From DATATJ01 sp963789075 (GTDB lineage Bacteria; Acidobacteriota; Vicinamibacteria; Vicinamibacterales; CAVVIG01): 64,000 nt of DNA. Both the position numbers and the translations under genes were made by a program. The stretch covers positions 992,001 to 1,056,000 of the forward strand of contig CAWBJQ010000002.1 in NCBI GenBank assembly GCA_963789075.1, written 5' to 3'. The notes below the pieces were generated by a model. It was not told the origin of the DNA. It saw only the letters and a program-made list of their open reading frames with translations, and ran no database searches. Shown here one piece after another: positions 47,358 through 59,253 of this stretch; positions within the stretch are counted from its first letter, which is position 1; each line of letters opens with the position of its first letter.

Positions 47358-47432
47358 ACCCGTCCCCCGTACGGAGACCCGTCCCCGTTAGGGAGACCCG
47401 TCCCCCGTACGGACGCCCGTCCCCGGTACGTG
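47358..47432. repeat. 19-bp tandem repeat, four units
   Basis: Units start at 47358, 47377, 47396 and 47415 with a strict 19-bp period; consensus acccgtcccccgtacggag. Units 1 and 3 are nearly identical; 2 and 4 diverge in the last half. Intergenic, between the divergent alpha-galactosidase and amidohydrolase genes. Confidence 0.75.
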
Positions 47433-47492
47433 TGGCTGGCAGAGGACAGGCTGATGCTGGAAGAGGACGACGGGGCCGGTCACCGTTTCTGT

Positions 47493-47498
47493 TAGCAT
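47493..47498 (+). promoter_or_regulatory. -10 element (TAGCAT), leaderless spacing
   Basis: TAGCAT ends 7 nt before ATG 47506; no Shine-Dalgarno in the gap. Confidence 0.4.
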
Positions 47499-47505
47499 CT
47501 GCACC

Positions 47506-49243
47506 ATGCGCCATCTGCCTGTCGGCATGCGGGCCGCGGCATGCGCCGCCGCTGCCCTCGTCACCACGACATCGGTTGGCGCGCAGCTCGCCAAGCCCCG
47601 CTTCGATGTGCTGATCACGCACGGCCGGATCGTGGACGGCACCGGCGCGCCGTGGTTCCGCGCCGACCTCGGCATCGTCGGCGACCGGATTACCGCGATC
47701 GGATCGCTGGCCGGCGCGACGGCCCGCACCACCGTGGACGCCAACAATCTGATCGTTGCGCCCGGGTTCATCGACCTCCTCGGCCAATCGGAGTTCAACG
47801 TGCTCGTCGACGGCCGCGCCGCGAGCAAGGTCATGCAGGGCATCACGACCGAGGTGACCGGCGAAGGATCGTCGATCGCGCCCGTCAACGACCGGATGGT
47901 GCAGGAAGGCGCAGCCAACGCGAAGCACTTCGGCGTCACGCAGGATTGGCGGACTCTGGCCGATTACTTCCGCCGGCTCGAGCTGCGATCGCATCCCGCG
48001 ATCAACGTGGCCACATTCGTGGGCGCTGGCAGCATCCGGAACTACGTCATCGGGAAGGACGACCGGCCGGCCACGCCCGCGGAGCTCGATCGCATGCGGC
48101 AGCTCGTCGCCCAGGCGATGACGCAGGGAGCGCTCGGGCTCAGCACCTCGCTGCAGTACGTCCCGGACCGGTTCGCGTCGACCGACGAAATCGTCGAGCT
48201 GGCGAAGGTCGCGGCGCAACACGGCGGCGTGTACTTCACGCACCAACGCTCTGAGAGCGCGAAAATCTTCGACTCCCTGGACGAAGTGTTCGCGATCGCC
48301 GAGCGCGCCCACATTCCGGCGGAGATCTGGCATTTGAAGACGGCGTACAAGGCGAATTTCGGCCGGATGCCGGAGGTGCTCGCGCGGATTGAGGCCGCCC
48401 GGGCACGCGGTCTCGACGTCGCCGCCAATCAATATCCTTACGCGCGCGCGTCCAACGGCCTCGACGCGTGCCTGCCGTTGTGGGTGCGTGAAGGCGGCCT
48501 CGACAAAATGATCGCGCGCCTCACGGATCCCGCACAGCGCGAACGCATTCGCAAGGACATGGACGATGCCAATGCGACGACCTGGGAGAACCAGTGGTAC
48601 GGCGCCGGCGGAGGCGACGGCGTCATGCTCTCGTCGGTGCTGAATCCAGAGCTTCGCAAGTACGAAGGCATGACGATGACGCAGATCGGCCGAGCGATGG
48701 GGAAGGACCCGCGCGACGCGGTCATGGATCTGGTGATCGCCGACAAAGGCGAAAGCGCCGTGATCACGGCGATCATGAGCGAAGACGATGTGAAGACGGC
48801 GCTGAAAGATCCGCTGGTCGGCGTGGGCACCGACTCTGGTGCTCAGGCCGAGGACGGCAAGCTGTCGGAATCGAAATCCCATCCGCGCGCCTGGGGATCC
48901 TTTCCGCGCATTCTCGGCAAATACGTGCGCGACGAGCATCTGCTGCCGCTGGAGGAGGCGATCCGCAAGATGACGTCGCGCTCCGCTGCTCGCGTCCACA
49001 TCCTCGATCGCGGCATCCTGCGGCCGGGCATGATGGCCGACATCACGATCTTCGATCCGGCGACCATCCGCGACGTGTCGACGTTCGACGACCCGAAACA
49101 TTACGCCACCGGCGTCATCGATGTGTTCGTCAACGGCCGCCGCGGTCGTCTCCGACGGCAAGATCACCGCAGAGCGCCCCGGCCGTCCGCTGCGGAGCCA
49201 TCAACCGGCGAAGCCGGCCAGCGGCGCGAAGCCCGGGCCATGA
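47506..49243 (+). CDS. N-acyl-D-amino-acid deacylase-like amidohydrolase, secreted, late frameshift
   Basis: Signal peptide AAACAAAALVTTTSVGAQ, then VLITHGRIVDGTGAPWFRAD of the composite beta domain. The first metal motif, normally a His-x-His after GFID, reads APGFIDLLGQSEFNVLVDG, so both His are absent. Later ligands persist: YFTHQRSES, AEIWHLK and GVGTDSGAQAEDG. An extra base near 49145 shifts the last ~33 residues (VVSDGKITAERPGRPL, stop 49241-49243). About 578 residues. Member of the D-aminoacylase clade but possibly with an altered or mononuclear metal site. Confidence 0.82.
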
Positions 49244-49274
49244 GGCTGTAAACTTCGGATCCGAATTCGTAAGC

Positions 49275-49312
49275 GCGAATCCCGACGAATCCCGAATCCC
49301 GAATCCCGATCC
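49275..49312. repeat. GAATCCC heptamer tandem repeat
   Basis: Four to five copies of (C)GAATCCC in the 75-bp gap before the DedA gene, one interrupted by GAC. Confidence 0.6.
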
Positions 49313-49318
49313 TTCCCC

Positions 49319-49912
49319 ATGCCTGCCTGGATCGTCGATCTCGTTCGCCCGCTACGGGTACGCCGTGGTGTTTGTCGGCGTGCTCCTCGAAAACGCCGGC
49401 GTGCCGGTGCCGGGGGAAACCGTTCTGCTGGCCGGCGCGGCGCTCGCACATTCGGGCCGGTTGTCGTTATTCTGGGTGATCGTCACGGCCATCGCGGCGC
49501 GACGCTGGGCGATAATCTCGGATTCTGGATCGGGCGGCGCGGTGGTCGCGCGCTCGCGGAGCGGCATGGCGCCCGCATCGGCCTGACACGCGCGCGGCTG
49601 AACCACTTCGATCGCTTCTTCGCGCACCATGGCGCGAAGACCGTGTTCATCGCGCGGTTCGTCACGGGGCTGCGAGTGTTTGGCGCGGTGCTCGCCGGCG
49701 GCGCCGGTATGTCGTGGCGGACGTTTCTCTTCTACAACGCCACGGGCGCGATCGTCTGGGCCGCGGTGATCGGCGCGGCCGGCTATCTGCTCGGCCAGAG
49801 TTGGAACGTGCTCGAGCAGTGGATTGGACGGACGAGCATGGCGGGCCTCGCCGTCGTCCTCGTGTTGGCCGCCCTGATGATCGCGCGGCGGCGTGGCGAA
49901 CAGGAATCATGA
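49319..49912 (+). CDS. DedA-family membrane protein, two frameshifts
   Basis: MPAWIVDL then, after an extra base near 49345, ARYGYAVVFVGVLLENAGVP and VPGETVLLAGAALAHSGRLS; after a second indel near 49497, LGDNLGFWIGRRGGRALAER, VFIARFVTGLRVFGAVLAGG and YNATGAIVWAAVIGAAGYLL. These are the canonical DedA blocks (ENxGxPxPGE, FxxRFxxxxR). About 197 residues. DedA proteins flip undecaprenyl phosphate or phospholipids. Overlaps the next ATG by 4 nt. Confidence 0.85.
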   Translation: MPAWIVDLVRPLRVRRGVCRRAPRKRRRAGAGGNRSAGRRGARTFGPVVVILGDRHGHRGATLGDNLGFWIGRRGGRALAERHGARIGLTRARLNHFDRFFAHHGAKTVFIARFVTGLRVFGAVLAGGAGMSWRTFLFYNATGAIVWAAVIGAAGYLLGQSWNVLEQWIGRTSMAGLAVVLVLAALMIARRRGEQES

Positions 49913-50831
49913 ATACACTTGCCTCCGGTCTGTCGTATATCGACTTGCACTTTCTCGGCGTGCCGCGCGTGATCGCGACTGTCGTCATCCAGGGGCCCGG
50001 CGGCGTGACGCTCATCGATCCCGGGCCTGTCGACCACGCTGCCGGCCCTGCGGGCCGCGCTGGCGCGGGCCGGCATTGCGATCCGCGACGTCACGGCACT
50101 GCTTCTCACGCACATTCATCTCGATCACGCCGGCGCGACGGGCACGCTCGTCCACGAAAATCCAGCGCTTCGCGTATACCTGCACGAGAAGGGCGCGCGT
50201 CACATGGCCAGCCCGGAGAAGCTGATCGCCAGCGCGACGCGTCTCTACGGCGACGACATGGATCGGTTGTGGGGAGAGATTCGTCCCGTCCCGGCGGAGG
50301 CGATGGTGACGCTCGACGGGCGGCGAGCGCATCGACGTGAGCGGGCGCGTGCTGGACGTGGCCTACACGCCGGGCCACGCGTCGCATCACGTGAGTTATT
50401 TCGCTCGTGACGCGGGCATCGCCTTTGTCGGCGACACCGCGGGCATTCGCCTTCGGCCCGGCGGCTACGTGCTGCCGCCGACGCCGCCGCCCGGACATCG
50501 ACCTCGAGTTGTGGCGCGACAGCCTGCGCGCGCATCGGCGACTGGCAAGCCGACACGCTGTTCCTGACGCACTTCGGACCATCGTCTCCCGCCGCGCCTC
50601 ACCTGGCGCAACTGGCCGACCACCTCGAGCTGTGCAGCGATCTCGTCAAGGCGTCGCTTGCGCGCGAGGAGTCAGACGAAGCGAGAGAAGCGTGGTTCGT
50701 CGGAGGAGGTCCGACGCGAGCTTCGCAGGCGCGTGGACGATGCCGAGGCGCAAGCGTACGAAGTGGCCGGACGGTTCGATTTGAGCTGGGGTGGGCTGGC
50801 GCGCTACTGGCGAAAGCGCGGACTGCCATGA
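49909..50831 (+). CDS. MBL-fold metallo-hydrolase, frameshifted
   Basis: MNTLASGLSYIDLHFLGVPR, GGVTLIDPGPV, then in shifted frames LLLTHIHLDHAGATGTLVHE (HxHxDH), GRVLDVAYTPGHASHHVSYF, FVGDTAGIRLRPGGYVLPPT and LFLTHFGPSS. At least four indels (about 50035, 50325, 50505, 50525). About 305 residues with a long C-terminal helical part (SLAREESDEAREAWFVEEVR). General MBL hydrolase, glyoxalase II-like; substrate unknown. Confidence 0.8.
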
Positions 50832-50839
50832 CTGATGAC

Positions 50840-50926
50840 CGGCTGCCGACCGTGCTGGACGACTGATGACTGAGACTGCTGACTGACGACTGAGACTGCT
50901 GACTGAGACTGACGACTGAAGACTTG
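50840..50926. repeat. GACTGA-rich interspersed repeat, copy 1
   Basis: GACTGATGACTGAGACTG and variants repeated through the spacer after the MBL gene. A second copy lies at 61320-61380 in the same orientation. Confidence 0.65.
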
Positions 50927-50931
50927 CGACT

Positions 50932-51381
50932 CTATGCAGTCGCGCGCGTGTCTTCGACCGCCGCCGCGCGGTGCGGCTCGACCATCAGACGAAGCGCCAG
51001 CCCCGCCGGCGTGCCGCTGGCGGTGCCTTTCGAGACGCGGTAGACAGCCGACAGCACGCGGCCCCGGCACAGCGTGGCCGGCAGCGAATCCGACTCGCGC
51101 ACGTCGCGCTCGAGCTGAAACTGCACCAGGCGATAGAGCGGAATCGACACACCGGACTGGCATTCCACGTAGACGCCGAACTCGCTGACGTTGCGCGTGA
51201 TCACCGAAGCGAAGCGCGTGGCGCCACGCTGGTCCTTCCAGGTGAGGCGCGCCGGCAGCGCCACGGCGACGCGCTCAGCGGATCGTTGCCTCGTCTGCTG
51301 GTACCCGCCTGCGTCGGCTCGCGCGCGCTTCAGACTGGGTGAGTTGACGATGGTGGCGACAGGGGCGGTGGCGATGGGCAT
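50932..51381 (-). CDS. PilZ domain protein
   Basis: 149 residues from ATG 51381. QRSAERVAVALPARL supplies the RxxxR-like c-di-GMP contact and NVSEFGVYVEC the D/NxSxxG motif. An N-terminal ~35-residue tail precedes the domain. With the HD-GYP protein it is a second sign of c-di-GMP signalling in the window. Confidence 0.8.
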   Translation of the reverse strand: MPIATAPVATIVNSPSLKRARADAGGYQQTRQRSAERVAVALPARLTWKDQRGATRFASVITRNVSEFGVYVECQSGVSIPLYRLVQFQLERDVRESDSLPATLCRGRVLSAVYRVSKGTASGTPAGLALRLMVEPHRAAAVEDTRATA

Positions 51382-51437
51382 GGTGACTAACAGTATCAAT
51401 TGCCAGGCCCTGTGCAGTTCCGTGCAGATGAAGCTTT

Positions 51438-51449
51438 GGTCTAAAGACC
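51438..51449. repeat. GGTCTAAAGACC palindrome, copy 2, in an AT-rich gap
   Basis: Inside the 231-bp gap 51382-51612, which is notably AT-rich for this genome and contains no convincing gene. Related to the palindrome at 38762-38779. Confidence 0.45.
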
Positions 51450-51612
51450 TATTACTTTTATATTCAATAGCTTACTGAAGAGTGCAGCGTATTAATTCTC
51501 TGTGCAAACGCGATACTTAGTATCCACTAACGCACGGATATGGATAGCAAGTTACCATTCCAGCGCGGGACCAAGATGCCGATCTTACGCGTTGCACGAC
51601 TGCCGAGTTCGT

Positions 51613-54575
<2,963 letters not shown>

Positions 54576-54581
54576 GGCGGG

Positions 54582-54587
54582 AGTATA
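54582..54587 (-). promoter_or_regulatory. -10 element (TATACT), leaderless spacing
   Basis: TATACT, CCCGCC (6 nt), then GTG 54575. It decides the start of the TPR/sigma-54 activator. Confidence 0.5.
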
Positions 54588-54607
54588 ACGAGAAATCGGA
54601 ATGAGGG

Positions 54608-54988
54608 TTAGTGAATTCGGAATGCAGGAACGGGCGCCCGCGCTCGGCGAGCCGCGCTTCGAGGCGCGCGCGTGCAGTCGCAGTCGCACGCACGCCCACG
54701 GCTCGCTGCCGTTCAGATCGCGGCAGCGGCTGCGCGCGTGTGCGTCCTGCACCTTCGTCCAGCTGGAAGTACTCCTCCCAGTATCGGCCGCTCTTCGGCC
54801 AGCGGCGTCGCGCAGAAGCAGACCTCGACCCAGCGGACGCGGCCGTCTTCTTCGCTGCCGCGCGGCCGCCATGTTGCGCAGGTACTCGTCGCCGGCGACC
54901 GATCCACGCCCGAGCGTCCCGCGCTCGATCGCGTCGGCGAGCGCGGCCGCTTGTCCGGCTTGACTCGCGCCGTGACGAGATAGCGCAT
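54608..54988 (-). CDS. small conserved-looking protein with CDCDC motif, frameshifted
   Basis: ATG 54988: MRYLVTARVKPDK, then in other frames ALADAIERGTLGRGSVAGDE, EEDGRVRWVEVCFCATPLAE, LNGSEPWAC, CDCDCTR and LEARLAERGRPFL. The pieces join to about 120-125 residues: a ferredoxin-like alpha/beta start, a CFC pair and a CDCDC cluster that could bind metal. The 3' end is uncertain (stop 54608-54610 assumed). TAGAAT ends 9 nt before the ATG with GGAGAG inside the gap. Encoded just upstream of the TPR/sigma-54 activator. Function unknown. Confidence 0.55.
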
Positions 54989-55032
54989 GCACTCTCCATT
55001 CTACGCCCGCCGGCAACTGGCCGTTGCGGCCG

Positions 55033-55048
55033 TGGCACCCGCCTTGCT
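55033..55048 (+). promoter_or_regulatory. perfect sigma-54 (-24/-12) promoter
   Basis: TGGCAC-N5-TTGCT, full match including GC at -12. Predicted start near 55059, 44 bp before ATG 55103. An inverted repeat GCAAC-N5-GTTGC (55013-55027) lies just upstream. Confidence 0.75.
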
Positions 55049-55102
55049 CAAGTGAATTCAGAGAGCTACGTCACGACGATACCGAGGAGGGTTAAAGCGC
55101 TC

Positions 55103-55602
55103 ATGAAAAACAACCGTCCGCGCCAAGCGATAGTCGTTATTGCTGGGGCGCTTTCGAGGCTTCGCGCTTGCCGTCAACGCGCAGCCGCCAGCGACCAACC
55201 GCCGCCCCAGCACGCAACGCCCGGCGACGGACCAGGCTCAGCCGATCCGCATGCCGCGACGCCCGCGCTGCCGCCCCCGACGGCGCAGCCACCGGCGACA
55301 CCGCCGCCCACTGGAGCGACCGGCGATTCGGCACAGACCCAGACGCCGGCCCAGACGACGCCGAGTGGCGGGGCTCTGGTTTGTACTCGACCGGATCTCG
55401 GACCTGGTCGATCAGTCGCTCGGCCAGAAGCCGGCACCCAAAGCGTCGGACAAGAACGACGCCAGCGCGAAGGCCACGAGTGGTGCGCTGAAGGTCGGAA
55501 AGACCGGCACTGGCACAGGTGAGCGTCGACCGCGCCACGCTCGACGAGATCAAAGCGGAGGTCGAACAGCTGAAGATTATGTTGAAGGACAAGCTGCCCT
55601 GA
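55103..55602 (+). CDS. secreted Pro/Thr-rich protein behind sigma-54 promoter, frameshifted
   Basis: ATG 55103 (GGAGGG about 11 nt upstream): MKNNRPRQAIVVIAGALS then, one frame over, FALAVNAQPPATN completes a signal peptide. A Pro/Thr/Ala-rich linker (PPPTAQPPATPPPTGATGDS) follows, then DRISDLVDQSLGQKPAPKAS, SGALKVGKTGTGTG and a terminal helix VDRATLDEIKAEVEQLKIML. About 165 residues, three to four frame changes. Likely periplasmic or surface protein, and the predicted target of the adjacent sigma-54 activator. Confidence 0.6.
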
Positions 55603-55605
55603 CGA

Positions 55606-56690
55606 TCAGGGATCAGGGATCAGGAGGAGGAGCACGGGAGCACGGGAGCGCGGCTCCGCATGCCGCGAAGTGCCGCGATAGGTCACGAGTGTATCGAACA
55701 GGCAGACGTCGGCGCCCAGCGACGTGAGCTCGGCCGCCACGGCGTCTGCCTCGGACTCGCGGCGTACGGCCGATCGGAATGGCGGCGCGGGCCGCCGCGA
55801 CTCGTGACGAGGACGCGCTGCGCGGCTCATCGTCGCGGTGATGGCTCCCGGCCGGTGCCGATCACGAGCTCGAGTATCTCGTCGCCGCGGCGGCGCTCAT
55901 CGACGCGTGACCGGACAGGCTGCCGTTCGCCCGTCCAGTCAAGCCGCGATGCCAACCAGCCCGCCAGCAGCCATGCCAGCGCGCGTCCTGCGCCGTGGCT
56001 GATGCGCAATCCGGACGTCGTCGAGAGTCGAAGCGGCCGGCGCCGACGCTCTGTGCCGCGTGCATCAGCGCCTGGCGCATCGCACTCAGCCGCCGCCAGT
56101 TCACGTCCGCGAGATCCACGATATTCCGTGCGGATGCAGGCAGCGGCGCGAGCGCCAGGACGCCCTGGCGCACGTCGCGCCACGCGGCGGCTGTCGTACA
56201 GCAGCTGACGTCCCATCGTGATGAGCGCCTCGAGCGGGCGTCGTCGCGCGACAGATCCTCCGTCCACCAGATCGACGTCGGCACGTCGCCGAGCGTGAGG
56301 CGGCGCACGATCGACGGCAGCGAGGCTTCCGCGCACGCGGAGCGCACGGCGATTTCTTCGACGCCGAAGCGCGCCGTCGCCGCGCCGAACAGGACGATGG
56401 TGACGGTCGCGCCAACGGCGCGCCCGGGTCGGGCGTCCGCCGTGGAAGTGAAGCAGGATCAGCGCGCGACGGATGGCGCTCGACGACCTCGTCGAGCGGC
56501 AGCCGCTCGAGCGGCGCCGACAGATTCGACCCGCTCGCCGCGCCGGGCAGTCGCGGAAGACGACGAGGTTCGCCATCAGCGCGCGGGCGACCGGGCGACT
56601 CGCGCGCCGGCGTCGCGCCAGAGCTCGGCCAGATCGTCGTCGATGGCCGCCGGCGCGGACGACGGTGCTGCGCGTGAGCGATCCCGTCAC
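55606..56690 (-). CDS. opcA: OpcA-like glucose-6-phosphate dehydrogenase assembly protein, frameshifted
   Basis: GTG 56690 with GGAGG 7 nt upstream, overlapping the zwf stop (GTGA). Recognisable blocks across frames: ARALMANLVVFRD, RLPLDEVVERHPSRALILLH, FGVEEIAVRSACAEASLPSI, RRLTLGDVPTSIWWTEDLS, GVLALAPLPASARNIVDLAD and VNWRRLSAMRQALMHAAQSV. The C-terminus reads ADAVAAELTSLGADVCLFDT. About 360 residues. In cyanobacteria and actinobacteria OpcA activates or assembles Zwf, which fits its place after zwf. Confidence 0.7.
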
Positions 56691-58251
56691 AGATGGCCTC
56701 CATCGCCGTCCGGTCGCTTCGATCAGGCGATCGGCCTCCGGCGGGCCCCACTCGCCGGCGGCGTAGATCGGCGGCGGCGCCGTCCTGCTGCTCGGCCCAG
56801 CGATCGAGGATCGGCATGACCCAGCGCCACGCCGCCTCGACCGCGTCGCGGCGCATGAACAGCGTCGCGTCGCCGGCCATGACGTCGAGCAGCAGCCGCT
56901 CGTAGGCTTCCGGCGAGGTGTCGCCGAACGTGCTGCCGTACTGGAAATCCATCTTCACCGGATAGATGCGCACGCGCGGGCCCGGGCATCTTCGAGCTGA
57001 TCGCCGAGCGCGAAGCCTTCGTCCGGCTGAATGCGGATCGACAGCACGTTCGGCTCGAGCGGCGCGGACCGGTTCGCGTTGAAGAGGATCGGCGGCACGT
57101 CCTTCAGGTGAATCGAGATCTCGCTGGCGCGCTTCGGCAGCCGCTTGCCGGTGCGCAGAAAGAACGGCACGCCGGCCCAGCGCCAGTTGTCGATGAACAG
57201 CTGCAGCGCGACGAAGGTCTCGGTCCGCGACTTCGGGTTCGACGCCCGGCCTCCTCGCGATACCCGGGCACCGGGCGATCCCATGCTCGAAGCCGGCGCG
57301 CGTACTGGCCGCGGACGACCTGCCGATCGACGGCGTCGCCGCGTCATCGGCCGCAAGCGACTGGATGCACCTCGAGCTTCTCGTCGCGAACCACGTCCGC
57401 GTCGAGCGAGCGCGGCGGCTCCATCGCCGACCAGCGTCAGCAGCTGCAGCATGTGGTTCTGCACCATGTCGCGCAGCGCGCCCGCCTGCTCGTAGTAGCC
57501 GGCGCGCGTGCCGACGCCTTCTTCCTCGGCGACCGTGATCTGCACGTGGTCGATGTACTTCTGGTTGAACAGCGGCTCGAAGATGCTGTTGGCGAACCGC
57601 AGCACCAGGATGTTCTGGACGGTTTCCTTGCCGAGGTAGTGATCGATGCGGTAGATCTGCCGCTCGTCGAACACCTGCGGCGATCGCGTCGTTGATGGCG
57701 CAGGGCGCTCGTCGAGGTCGTGGCCGATCGGCTTCTCGACGATGAGGCGCGCGAACGGCTTCGCCTCGCCCGGCGGGCCGACGAACTTGCGCGTGCGCGA
57801 GCTGCTGCGACGGTCGGCACGAACATCGACGGCGGCACCGCGAGGTAGTAGATGCGGTTGCCGGGCAGGCCGCGCTCGTGCTCGATCGATGTCGAGCCGC
57901 GAGCCGAGCGGCGCGAACGCTCTCGGATCGTCGAGCGATGCCGTGACGAAGAACAGCGACTCGGCGAACGTCTGCCAGACCGCTTCGTCGAGCGGCCGGC
58001 GCGAGAACCGGCTGACGCCGTCCTTCGCGAACTCGCGGTACTCGTCGTCGGTCATCGTCGGTGCGGCCGACGCCGACGACGGCGAAGCGCGGCGGCAGCA
58101 GGCCGTCGACGTGCAGGTTGTAGAGCGCGGGCAGCAGCTTGCGGTGCGCGAGATCGCCGGCGCCGCCGAAGATCACGAGCGTGACCGGCTCGGCGGCGAT
58201 GGGCGGCGATCTGGCCGACGGTCGAGCGCGATCGGCCAGCGCCTCAGACAT
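56687..58251 (-). CDS. zwf: glucose-6-phosphate 1-dehydrogenase, frameshifted
   Basis: ATG 58251 (MSEALADRARPSARSPP). LVIFGGAGDLAHRKLLPALY is the NADP-binding GxxGDL motif; IYRIDHYLGKETVQNILVLR holds the catalytic His; YIDHVQITVAEEEGVGTRAG, FFLRTGKRLPKRASEISIHL and VKMDFQYGSTFGDTSPEAYE follow. About 521 codons, the normal length. Several indels between 57240 and 57900 and near 56980. First step of the oxidative pentose phosphate pathway. Overlaps opcA by 4 nt. Confidence 0.9.
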
Positions 58252-58261
58252 GCCGCTGTCT

Positions 58262-59153
58262 TCACGGCGTGTCCGCCGAACTGATTGCGCAGGGCCGCGA
58301 GCATGCGCTCGCCGAACGGATTGTTCCCGCGCGATCGGAAGCGCGTGAAGAGCGCGGCGGTCAGCACCGGCAGCGGCACGGCGCGGTCGATCCCTTCGTG
58401 CGAGCGTCCAGCGGCCTTCGCCGGAATCCTCGACGTAGCCTTCGAGCGTCGACAGCTCGGGATCCTCGGCGAGCGCGCGCGCCGTCAGCTCGAGCAGCCA
58501 GGAGCGGACGACGCTGCCGTGCATCCAGAGCGAGGCGACGCCGGCGAGGTCGATCTTGTAGTCGCTGGCGTGCATCAGCTCGAAGCCTTCGGCGTACGCC
58601 TGCATCAGGCCGTACTCGATGCCGTTGTGAATCATCTTCACGTAGTGGCCGGCGCCGTGATCGCCGACGCGCAGGTAGCCGTCCTGCGGCGCGAGCGTCA
58701 GGAAGATCGGCTCGAGCCGCTGGCAGACGTCCGCCTCGCCGCCGACCATCAGGCAGTAGCCTTCGTGCGAGCCCCCAGATGCCGCCGCTCGTGCCCGCGT
58801 CGATGTAGTGCATCTGCTTTTCCGCCAGCGTCTCCGCGCGCCGCACATCGTCGTGGAAGTTGCGTGTTGCCGCCGTCGATGATCGATGTCGCCGGCGGCC
58901 AGCAGTTCGCCGAGCGCTTCGACGGTCGATTCCGTCGGCGCGCCGGACGGCACCATCACCCAGACGGCGCGCGGCGGCGTCGAGCGCGCGCACGAGCGCT
59001 TCGAGCGACGCGACGCCCGTGGCGCCGGCCGCCGCGGCCTGCGTGACGCGCGTCGGCGCTGCGGTCGAACGCGACGATCTGGTGACCGCCGCGCATCAGG
59101 CGCGTCACCATGTTGAGGCCCATCTTGCCGAGTCCGACGAATCCGAGTTGCAT
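58262..59153 (-). CDS. gnd: 6-phosphogluconate dehydrogenase (decarboxylating, short form), frameshifted
   Basis: ATG 59153 after GGGAG: MQLGFVGLGKMGLNMVTRLM is the dinucleotide-binding start. PSGAPTESTVEALGELLAAG, HYIDAGTSGGIWG, GHYVKMIHNGIEYGLMQAYA and EGFELMHASDYKIDLAGVAS identify the family; the C-terminus is NQFGGHAVK. About 297 residues, the short GndA/YqeC-type enzyme. Indels near 59060, 58870, 58780 and 58400; the exact 3' end is uncertain. Converts 6-phosphogluconate to ribulose-5-phosphate. Between pgi and zwf. Confidence 0.88.
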
Positions 59154-59165
59154 AATCTCCCGATC

Positions 59166-59247
59166 CAATTTGAGAATTTGAGATTTCGAGATTTAGCGGA
59201 TATCCGCAAATTCCACCACGCTCAAATTCTCAAGTTCTCAAACCGCT
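59166..59247. repeat. AT-rich TTTGAGAATTTGAG inverted repeat
   Basis: AATTTGAGAATTTGAG on the left and CTCAAATTCTCAA plus CCGCTAAATCCTCAAAT on the right; the inner TTTAGCGG and CCGCTAAA also pair. It is the most AT-rich stretch of the pentose phosphate region. Confidence 0.65.
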
Positions 59248-59253
59248 AAATCC

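Noticed and set aside
47358..47432. 19-bp repeat considered as CRISPR or plasmid iterons
   Set aside because: No spacers between units, no cas or rep gene nearby.
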